Assembly: GCA_052390415.1 (NCBI GenBank)
Contig: JBQTGY010000065.1
Coordinates: 7,166 to 71,165 of the forward strand
Direction of reading: 5' to 3'
Length of the DNA stretch: 64,000 nucleotides
From: JANNWF01 sp052390415
GTDB taxonomy: Bacteria > Pseudomonadota > Gammaproteobacteria > Xanthomonadales > Xanthomonadaceae
Under the pieces are notes generated by a model. The model was given only the letters and a program-made list of their open reading frames with translations. It made no database searches and was not told the DNA's origin. This document shows, piece by piece, positions 54,238 through 62,611 of this stretch. Positions within the stretch are counted from its first letter, which is position 1. Each line of letters begins with the position of its first letter. Made by a program: the position numbers and the translations under genes.

Positions 54238-56412
54238 TCAGTTCGCGGCGGAGACCCGTTCCCGGGCCGGCCGCACGGCTTCGGGAGTCGGCTGGATTTG
54301 CGCGGCAACGGCAGGTGGCATCGGGCGTTGCAGGGCGATCACCCGGTCAGCTGAAGCGATCGTTTCCGGGCGGTGCGCGATGATGATCCGGGTGATCCGG
54401 AGGGCGGCAACCTGCTGATTGATCCAGCGCTCGCGATCCACGTCCAGGTGGCTGGTCGCTTCGTCGAGCAGCAATATCGACGGCTTCCGGTACAGGGCGC
54501 GGGCAAGCAGCACGCGCTGTTTCTGGCCACCGGACAATGCCGACCCCATGTCGCCGACCTGGCTCTCGTAGCCCATCGGCATCGCCACGATGTCGTCATG
54601 GATGGAAGCGGCGCGCGCCGCCTGCTCAATGTCGGACAGCTGCGCCTCCGGGTCGAAGAAGGCAATGTTGTCGGCCACGGAGCCGGCGAACAGATCGTCG
54701 TCCTGCATCACCGCGCCGAACCGCTCCCGGTGCCGCGTGAGGCCGATGCGTTGAATTTCGATGCCACCGACACGGATCGTTCCCTCGGTGGGCACGATCA
54801 GGCCCAACAGCAGCTTGGACAGCGTGGTCTTGCCGCAGCCCGACGGCCCGACGATCGCAACCGATTCACCCGCGCCGACAGTGAAACCGACGTTCCGGAT
54901 GACCCAGGGATCGTCCTCGGTGTAGCGAAAGCCGAGGTTGTCGACTTCGATGGTCGGCGCCGGCTCCGGGCCGACATATCCCGAGCGCGCATTGCACTCG
55001 GGGGGTTCCAGCGCGATGTCCGCGATTCTCTCCGCGTGCACGCCAAGCAGGCGGAACTCGACCAGCCGGTCGATCAACGCCCCGGCCCGCGTGGAGAACA
55101 TCTCCGCGTAGGCGAGAAACACCACCAGCACGCCGATCGTCCAGCCGCCAGCAAGCACCAGACTGCCGCCGAGCCAGATCAGTACGACCCGTTGTCCACC
55201 GAACACCAGCGAGCTCAACGCCCCGAATGTTGCCTGGGTGCGCTGGATACGCGATTCGCGGTTGACCACCTCGGCAGTGCAGTTGGCCACGTGACCGACG
55301 CGCACAGCCTGCTTGTTGGCAACCTTGATCGCCTGCGCCCCGTGCACCGTCTCGACCAGGCACGACTGCTGTCTTGCAGCATGCTCGAGCTGCTCTTCGG
55401 TCAGCGTCTGCAACTGGTGGTAGGCGAGGGCTCGGAGTCCGAGGTAGATCAGGAATGCGCCCAGCACCACCGCAGTCAGCGACGCGCTGTAGAACGCCAG
55501 AACCATCAGCACGAACACGACCGTCAATCCGTTCAGCACGGTCTCGACGAAGCCGCTCGTCAACGTTCGCTGGATGCTCGCGAGGGAGGCGAAGCGCGAC
55601 ATGATCGAGCCGACATGGCGACTCTCGAAGTACGCGGTTGGCAGTCGCAGCAAGTGGGCGAACAGGTTGGTGAACCACTGCGCGTTGATCGACGCGCTCA
55701 GTGTTGCGATCACCCAGCCACGCAGGGCCATCGTCAGCGACTGCATCAACACTATCGCCAGGAATGCAACGCCGATCAGGGTCAGCAGATCGGCATCGCC
55801 GGTGACCACGACGTGATCGACGACCAGTTTCAGCGCCAGCGGCAGCACCAGTGTGAAAGCCTCCAGCGCCAGCGCGAGAACGGCCACCAGGCCGAGCGCC
55901 TGCGCAAGGCCGTGGACGCTTCCAGCCAGTGATCGCCAGGAGATGGGCCGGCGCTCCTTGATCGGCTCGAACCGCGATGCCGGTTCGAGCTCCAGGGCCA
56001 CGCCGGTGAACGAACGACTCACCTGCTCATGGGTCAAGCGCATTGCGCCGCGTCCGGGATCATGGATCTCGACGTCGCCCGCGGTTACCCGCTTGAGAAC
56101 AACAAAGTGGCCCATGTCCCAGTGCAGGATGCAAGGCGTACGCAGATGCGCGAGCCCCGCGAGCTCGACCCGCAAAGGTCGGGGCTGCAGATCGAGCTGG
56201 TCAGCGATCGCGATCAGCCGCGACAGCCGCACTCCCTTGATCGATGGCGGAAAACGCCGGCGCAGCCCAGCCAGGTCGACATCATGACCGTGGTAGCTGG
56301 CCACCATGGCTAGACAGGCCAGCCCGCATTCGGTCAGCTGCGTCTGCTGGAACATGGGTAGGCGCCGGGTGCAGCTGCGCACGGCACGGGCGACGAGGTC
56401 GAGCGGGCTCAC
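54238..56412 (-). CDS. peptidase-containing ABC transporter (C39/PCAT) for lanthipeptide maturation and export
   Basis: A 724-residue protein. An N-terminal C39 cysteine peptidase (about 15-140) has Gln23, Cys29 in LTECGLACL, His102 in MGHFVVL and Asp118 in HDPGRG, all intact. Membrane helices follow (about 165-450), then an ATPase domain with Walker A GPSGCGKTT, signature LSGGQKQR and Walker B ILLLDEA. It should cut LanA after the VAGA site and export the core. The start is GTG at 56412, overlapping the HlyD stop by four bases. C39 exporters are normal for class II, less usual with LanB/LanC. Confidence 0.93.
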   Translation of the reverse strand: MSPLDLVARAVRSCTRRLPMFQQTQLTECGLACLAMVASYHGHDVDLAGLRRRFPPSIKGVRLSRLIAIADQLDLQPRPLRVELAGLAHLRTPCILHWDMGHFVVLKRVTAGDVEIHDPGRGAMRLTHEQVSRSFTGVALELEPASRFEPIKERRPISWRSLAGSVHGLAQALGLVAVLALALEAFTLVLPLALKLVVDHVVVTGDADLLTLIGVAFLAIVLMQSLTMALRGWVIATLSASINAQWFTNLFAHLLRLPTAYFESRHVGSIMSRFASLASIQRTLTSGFVETVLNGLTVVFVLMVLAFYSASLTAVVLGAFLIYLGLRALAYHQLQTLTEEQLEHAARQQSCLVETVHGAQAIKVANKQAVRVGHVANCTAEVVNRESRIQRTQATFGALSSLVFGGQRVVLIWLGGSLVLAGGWTIGVLVVFLAYAEMFSTRAGALIDRLVEFRLLGVHAERIADIALEPPECNARSGYVGPEPAPTIEVDNLGFRYTEDDPWVIRNVGFTVGAGESVAIVGPSGCGKTTLSKLLLGLIVPTEGTIRVGGIEIQRIGLTRHRERFGAVMQDDDLFAGSVADNIAFFDPEAQLSDIEQAARAASIHDDIVAMPMGYESQVGDMGSALSGGQKQRVLLARALYRKPSILLLDEATSHLDVDRERWINQQVAALRITRIIIAHRPETIASADRVIALQRPMPPAVAAQIQPTPEAVRPARERVSAAN

Positions 56413-57716
56413 AGGCGCTCCGCGGCGGCAACGGGAGGCGCACGGGTTGGTTCGCCCGGATCGCTGACACGCGCAGGCAGATTGAGCAACTCGATCAGCC
56501 GCCGACGATCGAGCAGCACCGCCGCCTGCAGCGTCATGTTGGTGCGTAATGGAACGGATTCGCCCGCCAGATCGATACGCTGCTGATCGGGGATGACCAG
56601 CGCCCGATAGGAGGCTTCGCCGATCTGCAGGCCACTGCTTCGGTTCACCTCTTCAGGCGACAGCGCCCGGTGCGCGATTTCCGCGATTCGGCCGAACTGC
56701 TGCCCATACTGCTGGTAGGGAAACGCGTCGTAGCGCATGGCCACGCGTGTGCCAACGCGTATGCGGCCGACCGCTCGTGCCGGAATCCAGAGCTCGGCCA
56801 GCAACTCCGACGGCTCGGGTATGACTGCGAGAAGTTGCTGGCCCTGCACCACGGACTGGCCGTCGACGGCGTTCAACCCCGAGACCCGTCCCGCACGCGG
56901 CGCGCGGATAACCAGGGACTGTTCGCCAGCGTTGCGGGCGATCGTTTGCACGGTCTCCGCCAGCGCCGCGAGCATGCTGTTGCGTTCAGTCGCAGTCGAC
57001 GTCGGCAGCTCATCCAGTTCCGCGTCGACACTTGCTATCTGGCCGCTGACATCGAGCTGCTGCAGCTGCGCCAGCTCCACCTGCACCTGCGCTTCGAGCA
57101 CGGCGGATTCGAACTGATGAATCTGCAGCGCGGTCAGCTGGCCGCTGTCGCGGATCGGCGAGATGCGCTCAAGGAGACCGCGGGCGCCGTCCTGCTGCTG
57201 CTTGCGCAGCGACAGGGCTCCTGTGACCAGAGTCAGCTGGCGTTGCAACGCGCTTCTCTGTTGCTCCAGCTTGGTGGTCCGGCGCGCGATCCCGTCCTCG
57301 AACGCACTCAGCTGCGACTCGAGTCGCTGGCGCTGACTGTCGAGCTCTTCGGCCACCGCTGCGCCAACCCGGCCGACCTCTCCGCTGTCACGTTCTATCG
57401 AAACACGTGCCAGTTCATGGTTGGCCTCCACATACTGGCCCTCGACAACAGCGATCGAGATCACCCCGGCGGCCGGTGCGGACACCGCGACCAGCCCCTT
57501 GGCGGGCAGCAACTGGCCTCGCACCTCTTCACTTCGGGTGTATTCCCCGAACACCAGCAGCAGGACCAGCACGACTGCGCTTCCGACCGGCAGGAGAGCA
57601 AGTCTCCAGCCCAGACGATGTGCCAGCACCTGGACGCTACCCATCCAGTCCTGCTCGCGAGCCTGTGCGACCTCGGGCCGAAACAGCGGCTCCCCCTGTG
57701 GGCGTTCGGTACTCAC
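56409..57716 (-). CDS. HlyD family membrane fusion (periplasmic adaptor) protein
   Basis: A 435-residue adaptor: short cytoplasmic N-terminus, one membrane helix (about 38-58), a first lipoyl half (LVAVSAPAAGVISIAVVEGQ), a long helical hairpin (about 115-265), a second lipoyl half (SLVIRAPRAGRVSGLNAVDG) and a beta-barrel part. It links the C39 exporter to an outer-membrane TolC-type channel, which is not encoded in this window. It is the first gene of the lan operon. Confidence 0.9.
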   Translation of the reverse strand: MSTERPQGEPLFRPEVAQAREQDWMGSVQVLAHRLGWRLALLPVGSAVVLVLLLVFGEYTRSEEVRGQLLPAKGLVAVSAPAAGVISIAVVEGQYVEANHELARVSIERDSGEVGRVGAAVAEELDSQRQRLESQLSAFEDGIARRTTKLEQQRSALQRQLTLVTGALSLRKQQQDGARGLLERISPIRDSGQLTALQIHQFESAVLEAQVQVELAQLQQLDVSGQIASVDAELDELPTSTATERNSMLAALAETVQTIARNAGEQSLVIRAPRAGRVSGLNAVDGQSVVQGQQLLAVIPEPSELLAELWIPARAVGRIRVGTRVAMRYDAFPYQQYGQQFGRIAEIAHRALSPEEVNRSSGLQIGEASYRALVIPDQQRIDLAGESVPLRTNMTLQAAVLLDRRRLIELLNLPARVSDPGEPTRAPPVAAAERL

Positions 57717-58042
57717 TGCGCCACGTTCCAGAACCTCTTGCGTGCCAGGGGATGGATTCCTGACCTACTCGCAGCAGAAGGGTGGGATCGATCAGACCTG
57801 GCGTTTTCGTGCGCCGTGCGCTTCTCGGTCTGCGCGGCAGACGTCGTTGGCGCAAGCGTCGATCAGGCTCGGTTTGGCCGTGCTTGGAGCGTCCTCACAG
57901 TGCGTTTGGGCAGGTGTTCGCCAGCGCCGTTCGTGGCCATTTCCGGCCCGCTGCCGACACGCTTTTCGACCCTTGCAGTGGAAGAGTCCGACATGCGCTA
58001 TCGCGTGCAACTTCAGTACGCCCGAGTGCGCAGGCCGAAAGC
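57717..58042. other. divergent control region of the lanthipeptide cluster
   Basis: This 326-bp stretch lies between the HlyD start (57716, minus) and the first plus-strand coding signal. It must hold the promoters of the lan operon and perhaps of the ABC pair, but I see no consensus sites I can defend and no gene. Confidence 0.4.
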
Positions 58043-58171
58043 ATGCCGGTGCTGCCACATGAACATGGCCTGCTATTGAAGTTCGGGGAGATCGCGCGGA
58101 TCGTCCGCTTGCGCGAGATTGATCGATTCGAAGGTGTCGGCAATCATGCGGCGGTGTACACGCCGCATGGC
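58043..58171 (+). pseudogene. possible remnant of a LytTR DNA-binding domain
   Basis: The frame from the ATG at 58043 reads into GEIARIVRLREIDRFEGVGN, close to the entry of LytTR domains (strand, then an acidic EIDRFE-GN block). After about 43 residues the similarity is lost; a neighbouring frame continues with GRFLLNEPG, as if by frameshift. It may be a degraded regulator of the lan cluster. Short and uncertain. Confidence 0.4.
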
Positions 58172-58226
58172 CGTGCCCGTCCGAAAAGATGGGCGGTTCC
58201 TACTCAACGAACCCGGAAGACGCTTC

Positions 58227-59180
58227 ATGCCAGTGACCGCCAATGCGCCGGAGTTGCTCCAACTCGAGCAAGCCAGCAAGACCTATCGGCGCAACGCCAA
58301 AACCATACAGGCGCTGAAGAACTTCGACCTGGAGGTCGCACCGGGGACTATCGTTGGTCTGCTAGGACCCAACGGCTCTGGCAAGACGACCCTGATCAAG
58401 GTGATCACCGGTCTGTGCGGTGCGGACCAGGGCAGTCTTCGATGGCGAGACCAGGCCGCCCAGCTTGCCGGGCAGCCCGGCCCACACCTGCGCGAGATGG
58501 GCGTGTTGCTGGAGGGGCGAGGCGCGGTCTATGAGCGCTTGAGCACATGGGAGAACGCACGCTACTACTGCGCGCTGCGCGAAGCGCGCTTCGATGCTGA
58601 CGAGTTCAGGCGACTGGCTGAACTGCTTGATGTGGCTGACATCCGCGCGCCGGTGCGCCAGCTGTCGACGGGCAACAAGCTGCGCGCCGCGCTGCTGGGG
58701 GCGCTGATACACCGGCCCGCGCTGGTGCTGCTGGATGAACCTACCCTCGGCCTGGACCTGCAGGGCGTAGAGCGGCTGCAGGCCGTGCTGCGCCAGGGCG
58801 CCGCGCAAGGCCAGGCCTTCATTCTGAGTTCGCATGACCTGCATTTCATCGAGCGGCTCTGCCCGCGCATCGTCTGCATCCACGCAGGTGAAAAGCGCTT
58901 CGACGGCTTGCGCAGCGACTTCGTGCAACAGCAATACAGCTATCGCTTGATCGTGCAGTTCGGTTCGTCCGCAGTGCCCGAACCGCCGCCTTGGCTTCCA
59001 GACAGGTGCTGGGTTGCGCAGAACGACCAGCACGTGCTCGACCTCAGCGACCACGCCGAGGCCTGCCGACTGCTGGCCGAGTGGCAGCCACTTCTGCCGC
59101 ACTTCGCCAGCCTTGAACTACGTCGCGTCGAACTGCGCGACCACTACCTGCAGATGCTGGAAAGCGGGAGCGTTGCATGA
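58227..59180 (+). CDS. ABC transporter ATP-binding protein, likely LanF-type immunity/export
   Basis: A 317-residue ATPase: Walker A GPNGSGKTT, a signature deviating from LSGGQ (LSTGNK), Walker B LVLLDEPTLGLD, and a C-terminal domain after about 215. It pairs with the membrane protein encoded four bases into its stop. In lanthipeptide clusters such pairs (LanFE(G)) pump the product away from the membrane to protect the host; in this case the role is inferred from position. GGAAGA lies upstream of the ATG. Confidence 0.85.
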   Translation: MPVTANAPELLQLEQASKTYRRNAKTIQALKNFDLEVAPGTIVGLLGPNGSGKTTLIKVITGLCGADQGSLRWRDQAAQLAGQPGPHLREMGVLLEGRGAVYERLSTWENARYYCALREARFDADEFRRLAELLDVADIRAPVRQLSTGNKLRAALLGALIHRPALVLLDEPTLGLDLQGVERLQAVLRQGAAQGQAFILSSHDLHFIERLCPRIVCIHAGEKRFDGLRSDFVQQQYSYRLIVQFGSSAVPEPPPWLPDRCWVAQNDQHVLDLSDHAEACRLLAEWQPLLPHFASLELRRVELRDHYLQMLESGSVA

Positions 59181-59956
59181 GTACTTCAAGCCTGAGTGCA
59201 CGCTGGGTCCACCATCTGTTCAACGAGACCCGACGCGCGCTGTACCTGTCCCGGCGCTACTGGCTCGAAACCCTGCTTGGTCTCGGCCTGGTCACCAGCC
59301 TGTTCGGAGGCCTGTTGTTTGCCGTGCTGCAGACCAGTGACAGCAGCCTGGCCGCTGGCGGTGTCGACGGCCTGATCGTGGGGTTCGCCATCTGGCTGTT
59401 TGCCAGCGCCGCCGCCCAAGGCCCCAGCTCGGAGGTCATTCAGGAAACCGAACAGCGCTCCCTTGAGCAGCTCAGTCTCGCCCCGATCCGCCTGGATGCC
59501 TTGCTTGCCTTCCGACTGCTGTTGGATCTGCTGGGCGGATTGACCCTGTTGATGCTGACGCTCGGCGTGGCCCACCTGTTGACTGCCGGCCGCGTGACGC
59601 CGAGCCCGGCGATGCTGGGGCTTGCAATCCTGGGCGTCCCGGCGTTGGTGGGTGTGGGCTATGCGCTGGCCGGCCTGATGCTGTTGGTCAAGCGCGGCGA
59701 GGTGCTGGTGATGATCGGCTTTCCCGTGCTGATTGGCCTGATCGCCCTGCCTGCCTATCCGATCAATGCACTGGCGTGGCTGCCCTATGCTCTATGCGCC
59801 GCCGCCGCCCGCGCCGCGGCTGTTGGCGAACATATTCCCGCCGAGGTGTGCGGGTGGATCGCGTTGAACGGGGTGCTGTACCTCGTCGCAGGCCGCTATC
59901 TGTTCGTTCGTTTGCTGCGGCGGGCTCGCGAGCTGGGTGTGCTGGGGCACTTCTGA
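59177..59956 (+). CDS. ABC-2 type permease, partner of the adjacent ATPase
   Basis: A 259-residue membrane protein with about six helices and no recognisable catalytic motif. Its ATG overlaps the stop of the ATPase gene by four bases. Together they form the divergent transporter of the lanthipeptide cluster. The second permease gene (LanG) found in many immunity systems is missing, so the complex may be a homodimer. Confidence 0.83.
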   Translation: MSTSSLSARWVHHLFNETRRALYLSRRYWLETLLGLGLVTSLFGGLLFAVLQTSDSSLAAGGVDGLIVGFAIWLFASAAAQGPSSEVIQETEQRSLEQLSLAPIRLDALLAFRLLLDLLGGLTLLMLTLGVAHLLTAGRVTPSPAMLGLAILGVPALVGVGYALAGLMLLVKRGEVLVMIGFPVLIGLIALPAYPINALAWLPYALCAAAARAAAVGEHIPAEVCGWIALNGVLYLVAGRYLFVRLLRRARELGVLGHF

Positions 59957-60262
59957 CGCTGCTGGATAGCCCTCGGTCGCGACCGGCATCGTCATTGTCA
60001 CGATGGCGATCCAGCTGCTTGGCCGCGGCCTCCAGTTTCTCGGCGCGCGCGGTGAATTCGGCGCGCGTGCCGGAGCGGTGTTTCGAGGCATTCGACGGCA
60101 GCTTCAGCGGACTCATGTCGATCATCTTTTACCGCGCCATCGATACGCTCGCTGCTCTCGGCGAGAACAGGACCAGTTTTTCTACCGCTTCGCCGGATCT
60201 CGAGCTGGTCAGCTTCTTCCGTCAGCACTTGCAGGCGAAATGGAAGGAACCCGCACGCCGCC
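59957..60262. other. gap between the two RiPP loci, no gene assigned
   Basis: 306 bases. A minus-strand frame here encodes a short helical stretch (AEFTARAEKLEAAAKQLDRH) that could be a gene remnant, but it runs into the shadow of the permease gene and has no recognised match. I leave it unassigned. The boundary between the lanthipeptide and lasso-type loci falls here. Confidence 0.4.
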
Positions 60263-60658
60263 TCAACGCATCGTCACCAGTGCCCCCGTGGGCTTGCCGA
60301 CGATGCAGCGTCCGCCGCATTCGACCCATGCATGCGCTTCGAACTGGGTGTCGGCTCGGCCGACACCCAGCCGAAGAACGGCTCGATAACCCATGCCTGC
60401 CAGTCGCAGCTGCGTTGCCATCGCAATCGGCAAGCATGGCCGCTGTCGATTCACCACCCAACTGCCGGCCGTAACCGTGGCGTGGCCGACGGTCATCAGC
60501 ATTTGCCAATCTTGCGCCGAGCTGGGATCGCGACCGTGCTGCGAGCGCCGCAACGAGCGGCGAAGCGCGCCGGTGGCGTCCACAAACATGCACATGCGCA
60601 CGACCAGCACCGACAGCAAGCAACGCAGCCAAAGCCAGCGATACGCCAGTGCGCTCAT
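60263..60658 (-). CDS. lasso peptide biosynthesis B2-type protein (transglutaminase-fold leader peptidase)
   Basis: A 131-residue protein matching the McjB C-terminal (B2) domain: catalytic Cys75 in RPCLPIA, then the hallmark FEAHAWVE with His109, and the glycine-rich LRLGVG and GKPTGALVTM segments. B2 proteins cleave the leader from lasso precursors. The start at 60658 overlaps the nucleotidyltransferase stop by four bases. The N-terminal RRE (B1) domain is not attached and none is encoded nearby. Confidence 0.85.
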   Translation of the reverse strand: MSALAYRWLWLRCLLSVLVVRMCMFVDATGALRRSLRRSQHGRDPSSAQDWQMLMTVGHATVTAGSWVVNRQRPCLPIAMATQLRLAGMGYRAVLRLGVGRADTQFEAHAWVECGGRCIVGKPTGALVTMR

Positions 60659-61869
60659 GACGGAGTGGCTGCTGCGGAAGCCCAATGCGAGCGCAGCACG
60701 CGAATCGGCTTCAGCACGGAATACAGCCAGTGCCAGTGCAGCGGCAGCGGCCAGGCGATGTAGTCATTGGCGGTGGGCCGCAAGCGAGACCATTGAAAGC
60801 GCCAGCGATAACCGAAAGTCTTCTGCCACGGATGGCGAAAGTCTGGCTCGGCCAATCCTTCCGCCAGCGCGGGCATCGCCGCTTCGCTGGGCGGCGTGAT
60901 CGAATTGCGCAGCGCCTCCAGGCACTCCGCCAGCAGGCGCGAACACGCGTGAGAATGCGGCAGCTCGCCATGCAGGGCAAGCACGTCGAGGTCGCGTTTC
61001 AACTTCTCGCACTCGCCGAGTGTCACGCCCATGCCGAAGCGATGCGCCAGCCGCGCGGCCCGTGTTGGGTCATGCTGTGGGTGTTGGGAAAACGCGTGCA
61101 GATCGGCGCACCAGTGCAGCGACTCCCAGCGGTGGCGGGAGTGATGAAAGCAGATGTAGACGTAGAGTTCGGCGCTCGGCAGGACACTGAGCGACTCGTT
61201 CGTCAGGGTGCTCGGTCTGGCCACCGCGAGGTAATGCTTGCTTGAAAATACGCAACCCGTGTTGTCCAGAGTGCGGTGCAACTCGACCATCACTCCGGTC
61301 GGCGAGCGCAACTCCAGCGCGCAGGTGTAGCGGCAGAACGCAGCGAGGTTGCCATCACTGAACTTTGTCCATTCCGGATTGGAGATGGCGTAACCGCGAG
61401 CGATCAACTCCTTGGCAACACGCAGCAACGCGCCAGCTTCGAGCAGGACATCGACATCCCGATACTGCCGCAGAAACGCATCGCCGTAGTACTCCTGCGC
61501 GAGTGTTGCGCCCTTGATGAAGACATGCGCCACCGCCGGCTTGGCCAAAATCTCGCTGGCCAGCAGACTCTGTATCCGCATCACTTCCATTGCCCGCATC
61601 GTGCTGCGTTTGCGCAGCTGGCTCAGCTCGTCGGCCACCGCTGCAGGCAGCAGATCCGCCGCATACGCCAGCAGGTGTTTGCGCAGCAGCACCACCACAA
61701 AATTGCGCTGCGCCGAAGCGAGCAGTGCTTTCCAATCGAGCGTCTCGGCCACGATCTGGCGCAGTGTGACCTGCAAGGCATCGCTCAGCGTCGGCCGCGA
61801 ACAAATCAATAGCAGTTGCGCGACCCGACCGAGCGTCGGTGGCGCCTGTGTGGGTAAAGCTTGATTCAT
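60655..61869 (-). CDS. nucleotidyltransferase family protein (NTP_transf_5 type) of a RiPP locus
   Basis: About 404 residues. The segment VFIKGATLAQEYYGDAFLRQ, followed by YRDVDVLL, is the hallmark of the uncharacterised nucleotidyltransferase family PF14907, with the paired acids in DVDV. VELHRTL is a further family motif. Relatives occur in lasso peptide clusters such as that of paeninodin, where their reaction is not settled. The frame is open to an ATG at 61887, an alternative start. It precedes and is coupled to the B2 gene. Confidence 0.82.
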   Translation of the reverse strand: MNQALPTQAPPTLGRVAQLLLICSRPTLSDALQVTLRQIVAETLDWKALLASAQRNFVVVLLRKHLLAYAADLLPAAVADELSQLRKRSTMRAMEVMRIQSLLASEILAKPAVAHVFIKGATLAQEYYGDAFLRQYRDVDVLLEAGALLRVAKELIARGYAISNPEWTKFSDGNLAAFCRYTCALELRSPTGVMVELHRTLDNTGCVFSSKHYLAVARPSTLTNESLSVLPSAELYVYICFHHSRHRWESLHWCADLHAFSQHPQHDPTRAARLAHRFGMGVTLGECEKLKRDLDVLALHGELPHSHACSRLLAECLEALRNSITPPSEAAMPALAEGLAEPDFRHPWQKTFGYRWRFQWSRLRPTANDYIAWPLPLHWHWLYSVLKPIRVLRSHWASAAATPS

Positions 61870-62012
61870 GCGCTGTGGATACCTCATCCATCACAAGCCG
61901 ACTGGCTTTGACCCGCAGATTCTGACTGAACTCGGATCGACCCACGCTGATTCGACGTTCGCGGTATCGCCCATGGCAAAAAATTGGCATCCAATGCACG
62001 AGGAAAATGCAG

Positions 62013-62082
62013 TTGTGGGAGCGGCGGAAGCCGCGATCACTCACCTGAGGCCTGCAGCATCGCGGCTTTCGCCGCCCCACAA
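62013..62082. repeat. REP-type inverted repeat pair
   Basis: TTGTGGGAGCGGCGGAAG, continuing to 62037, pairs with 62059-62082 over about 24 positions with one bulge and one mismatch. The sequence is of the well-known TGTGGGAGCGGC REP type. It lies in the 521-bp region 61870-62390 between the nucleotidyltransferase start and the lasso precursor; the rest of that region shows no gene. Confidence 0.82.
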
Positions 62083-62390
62083 CTGCCTTTCCGACCGTAC
62101 CAACCCACGCGAAACCTCGCTGGTTTGGAAGCGGATTTTGCGGCGAGATCGGGGTGCTGCCGCCGCTTTTCCAGGCAATCAATTGGAGTAGACTGCGTAC
62201 CGCAAGCGGACGATCAGGGGTGTGATTGTCGTCACGATTTGCGGGACGCCAACAAACTCCGCCGGAAGCCTTTGGGACTCTGCGCAAGTGGCTGCTGCGC
62301 CCGAGGTCAAGACGTCGCCAAGGTGATCCACGATCTATTCGCCAACAAATAGTGCGCCCAACCGGTTCTCCCACCAATCAAGGAATCACC

Positions 62391-62537
62391 GTGAATGACT
62401 CAGCAGACGCTAACTCGCAAGCCCGCCTCCCGTGGCAGACACCCACCGTGGAAAGCCACGGCTCGCTGGCGCAGATGACCAAGTCGGTCAACAACGCCGG
62501 CAATGGTGATGGGTTGTACTCGGACGCCAATTCGTAA
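62391..62537 (+). CDS. lasso-type RiPP precursor peptide
   Basis: A 48-residue peptide from a GTG start with AAGGA six bases upstream. Leader residues 15-31, WQTPTVESHGSLAQMTK, fit the lasso leader pattern YxxPxLxxxGxxxxxTx with exact spacing (Trp for Tyr, Val for Leu), placing the conserved Thr30 at -2. The predicted core is SVNNAGNGDGLYSDANS: Ser at position 1 and Asp at position 9, the right spacing for a nine-residue macrolactam ring. The C-terminal residue is Ser. It is divergent from the nucleotidyltransferase and B2 genes. I do not recognise the core from known lasso peptides. Confidence 0.82.
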   Translation: MNDSADANSQARLPWQTPTVESHGSLAQMTKSVNNAGNGDGLYSDANS

Positions 62538-62545
62538 ATCGATAG

Positions 62546-62579
62546 CGCGCGCGAGCAGAGGACAACGTCATCGCGCGCG
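62546..62579 (+). terminator. GC hairpin after the lasso precursor
   Basis: CGCGCGCGA (62546-62554) pairs with 62571-62579 over a 16-base loop, eight bases after the precursor stop. No T-run follows, so it is a stabiliser or leaky terminator rather than a strong one. Downstream expression of the exported protein gene could still occur. Confidence 0.5.
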
Positions 62580-62611
62580 TCCAGCTGGGTCACACGAAGT
62601 CAGGGGGTTTC

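Noticed and set aside
57782..58534. 250-codon plus-strand frame as one intact gene
   Set aside because: Only the stretch 58043-58171 looks like a domain (LytTR-like); upstream is Arg-rich shadow and downstream overlaps the ABC ATPase gene in another frame.
59763..60125. Minus-strand 120-codon frame between the two RiPP loci
   Set aside because: Its C-terminal half is the shadow of the permease gene, and the N-terminal helical part has no recognised family; reported only as an unassigned gap.
61984..62352. Open frame upstream of the lasso precursor, considered as the missing B1 (RRE) protein
   Set aside because: It overlaps the REP repeat, lacks a ribosome binding site and shows no PqqD-like pattern.
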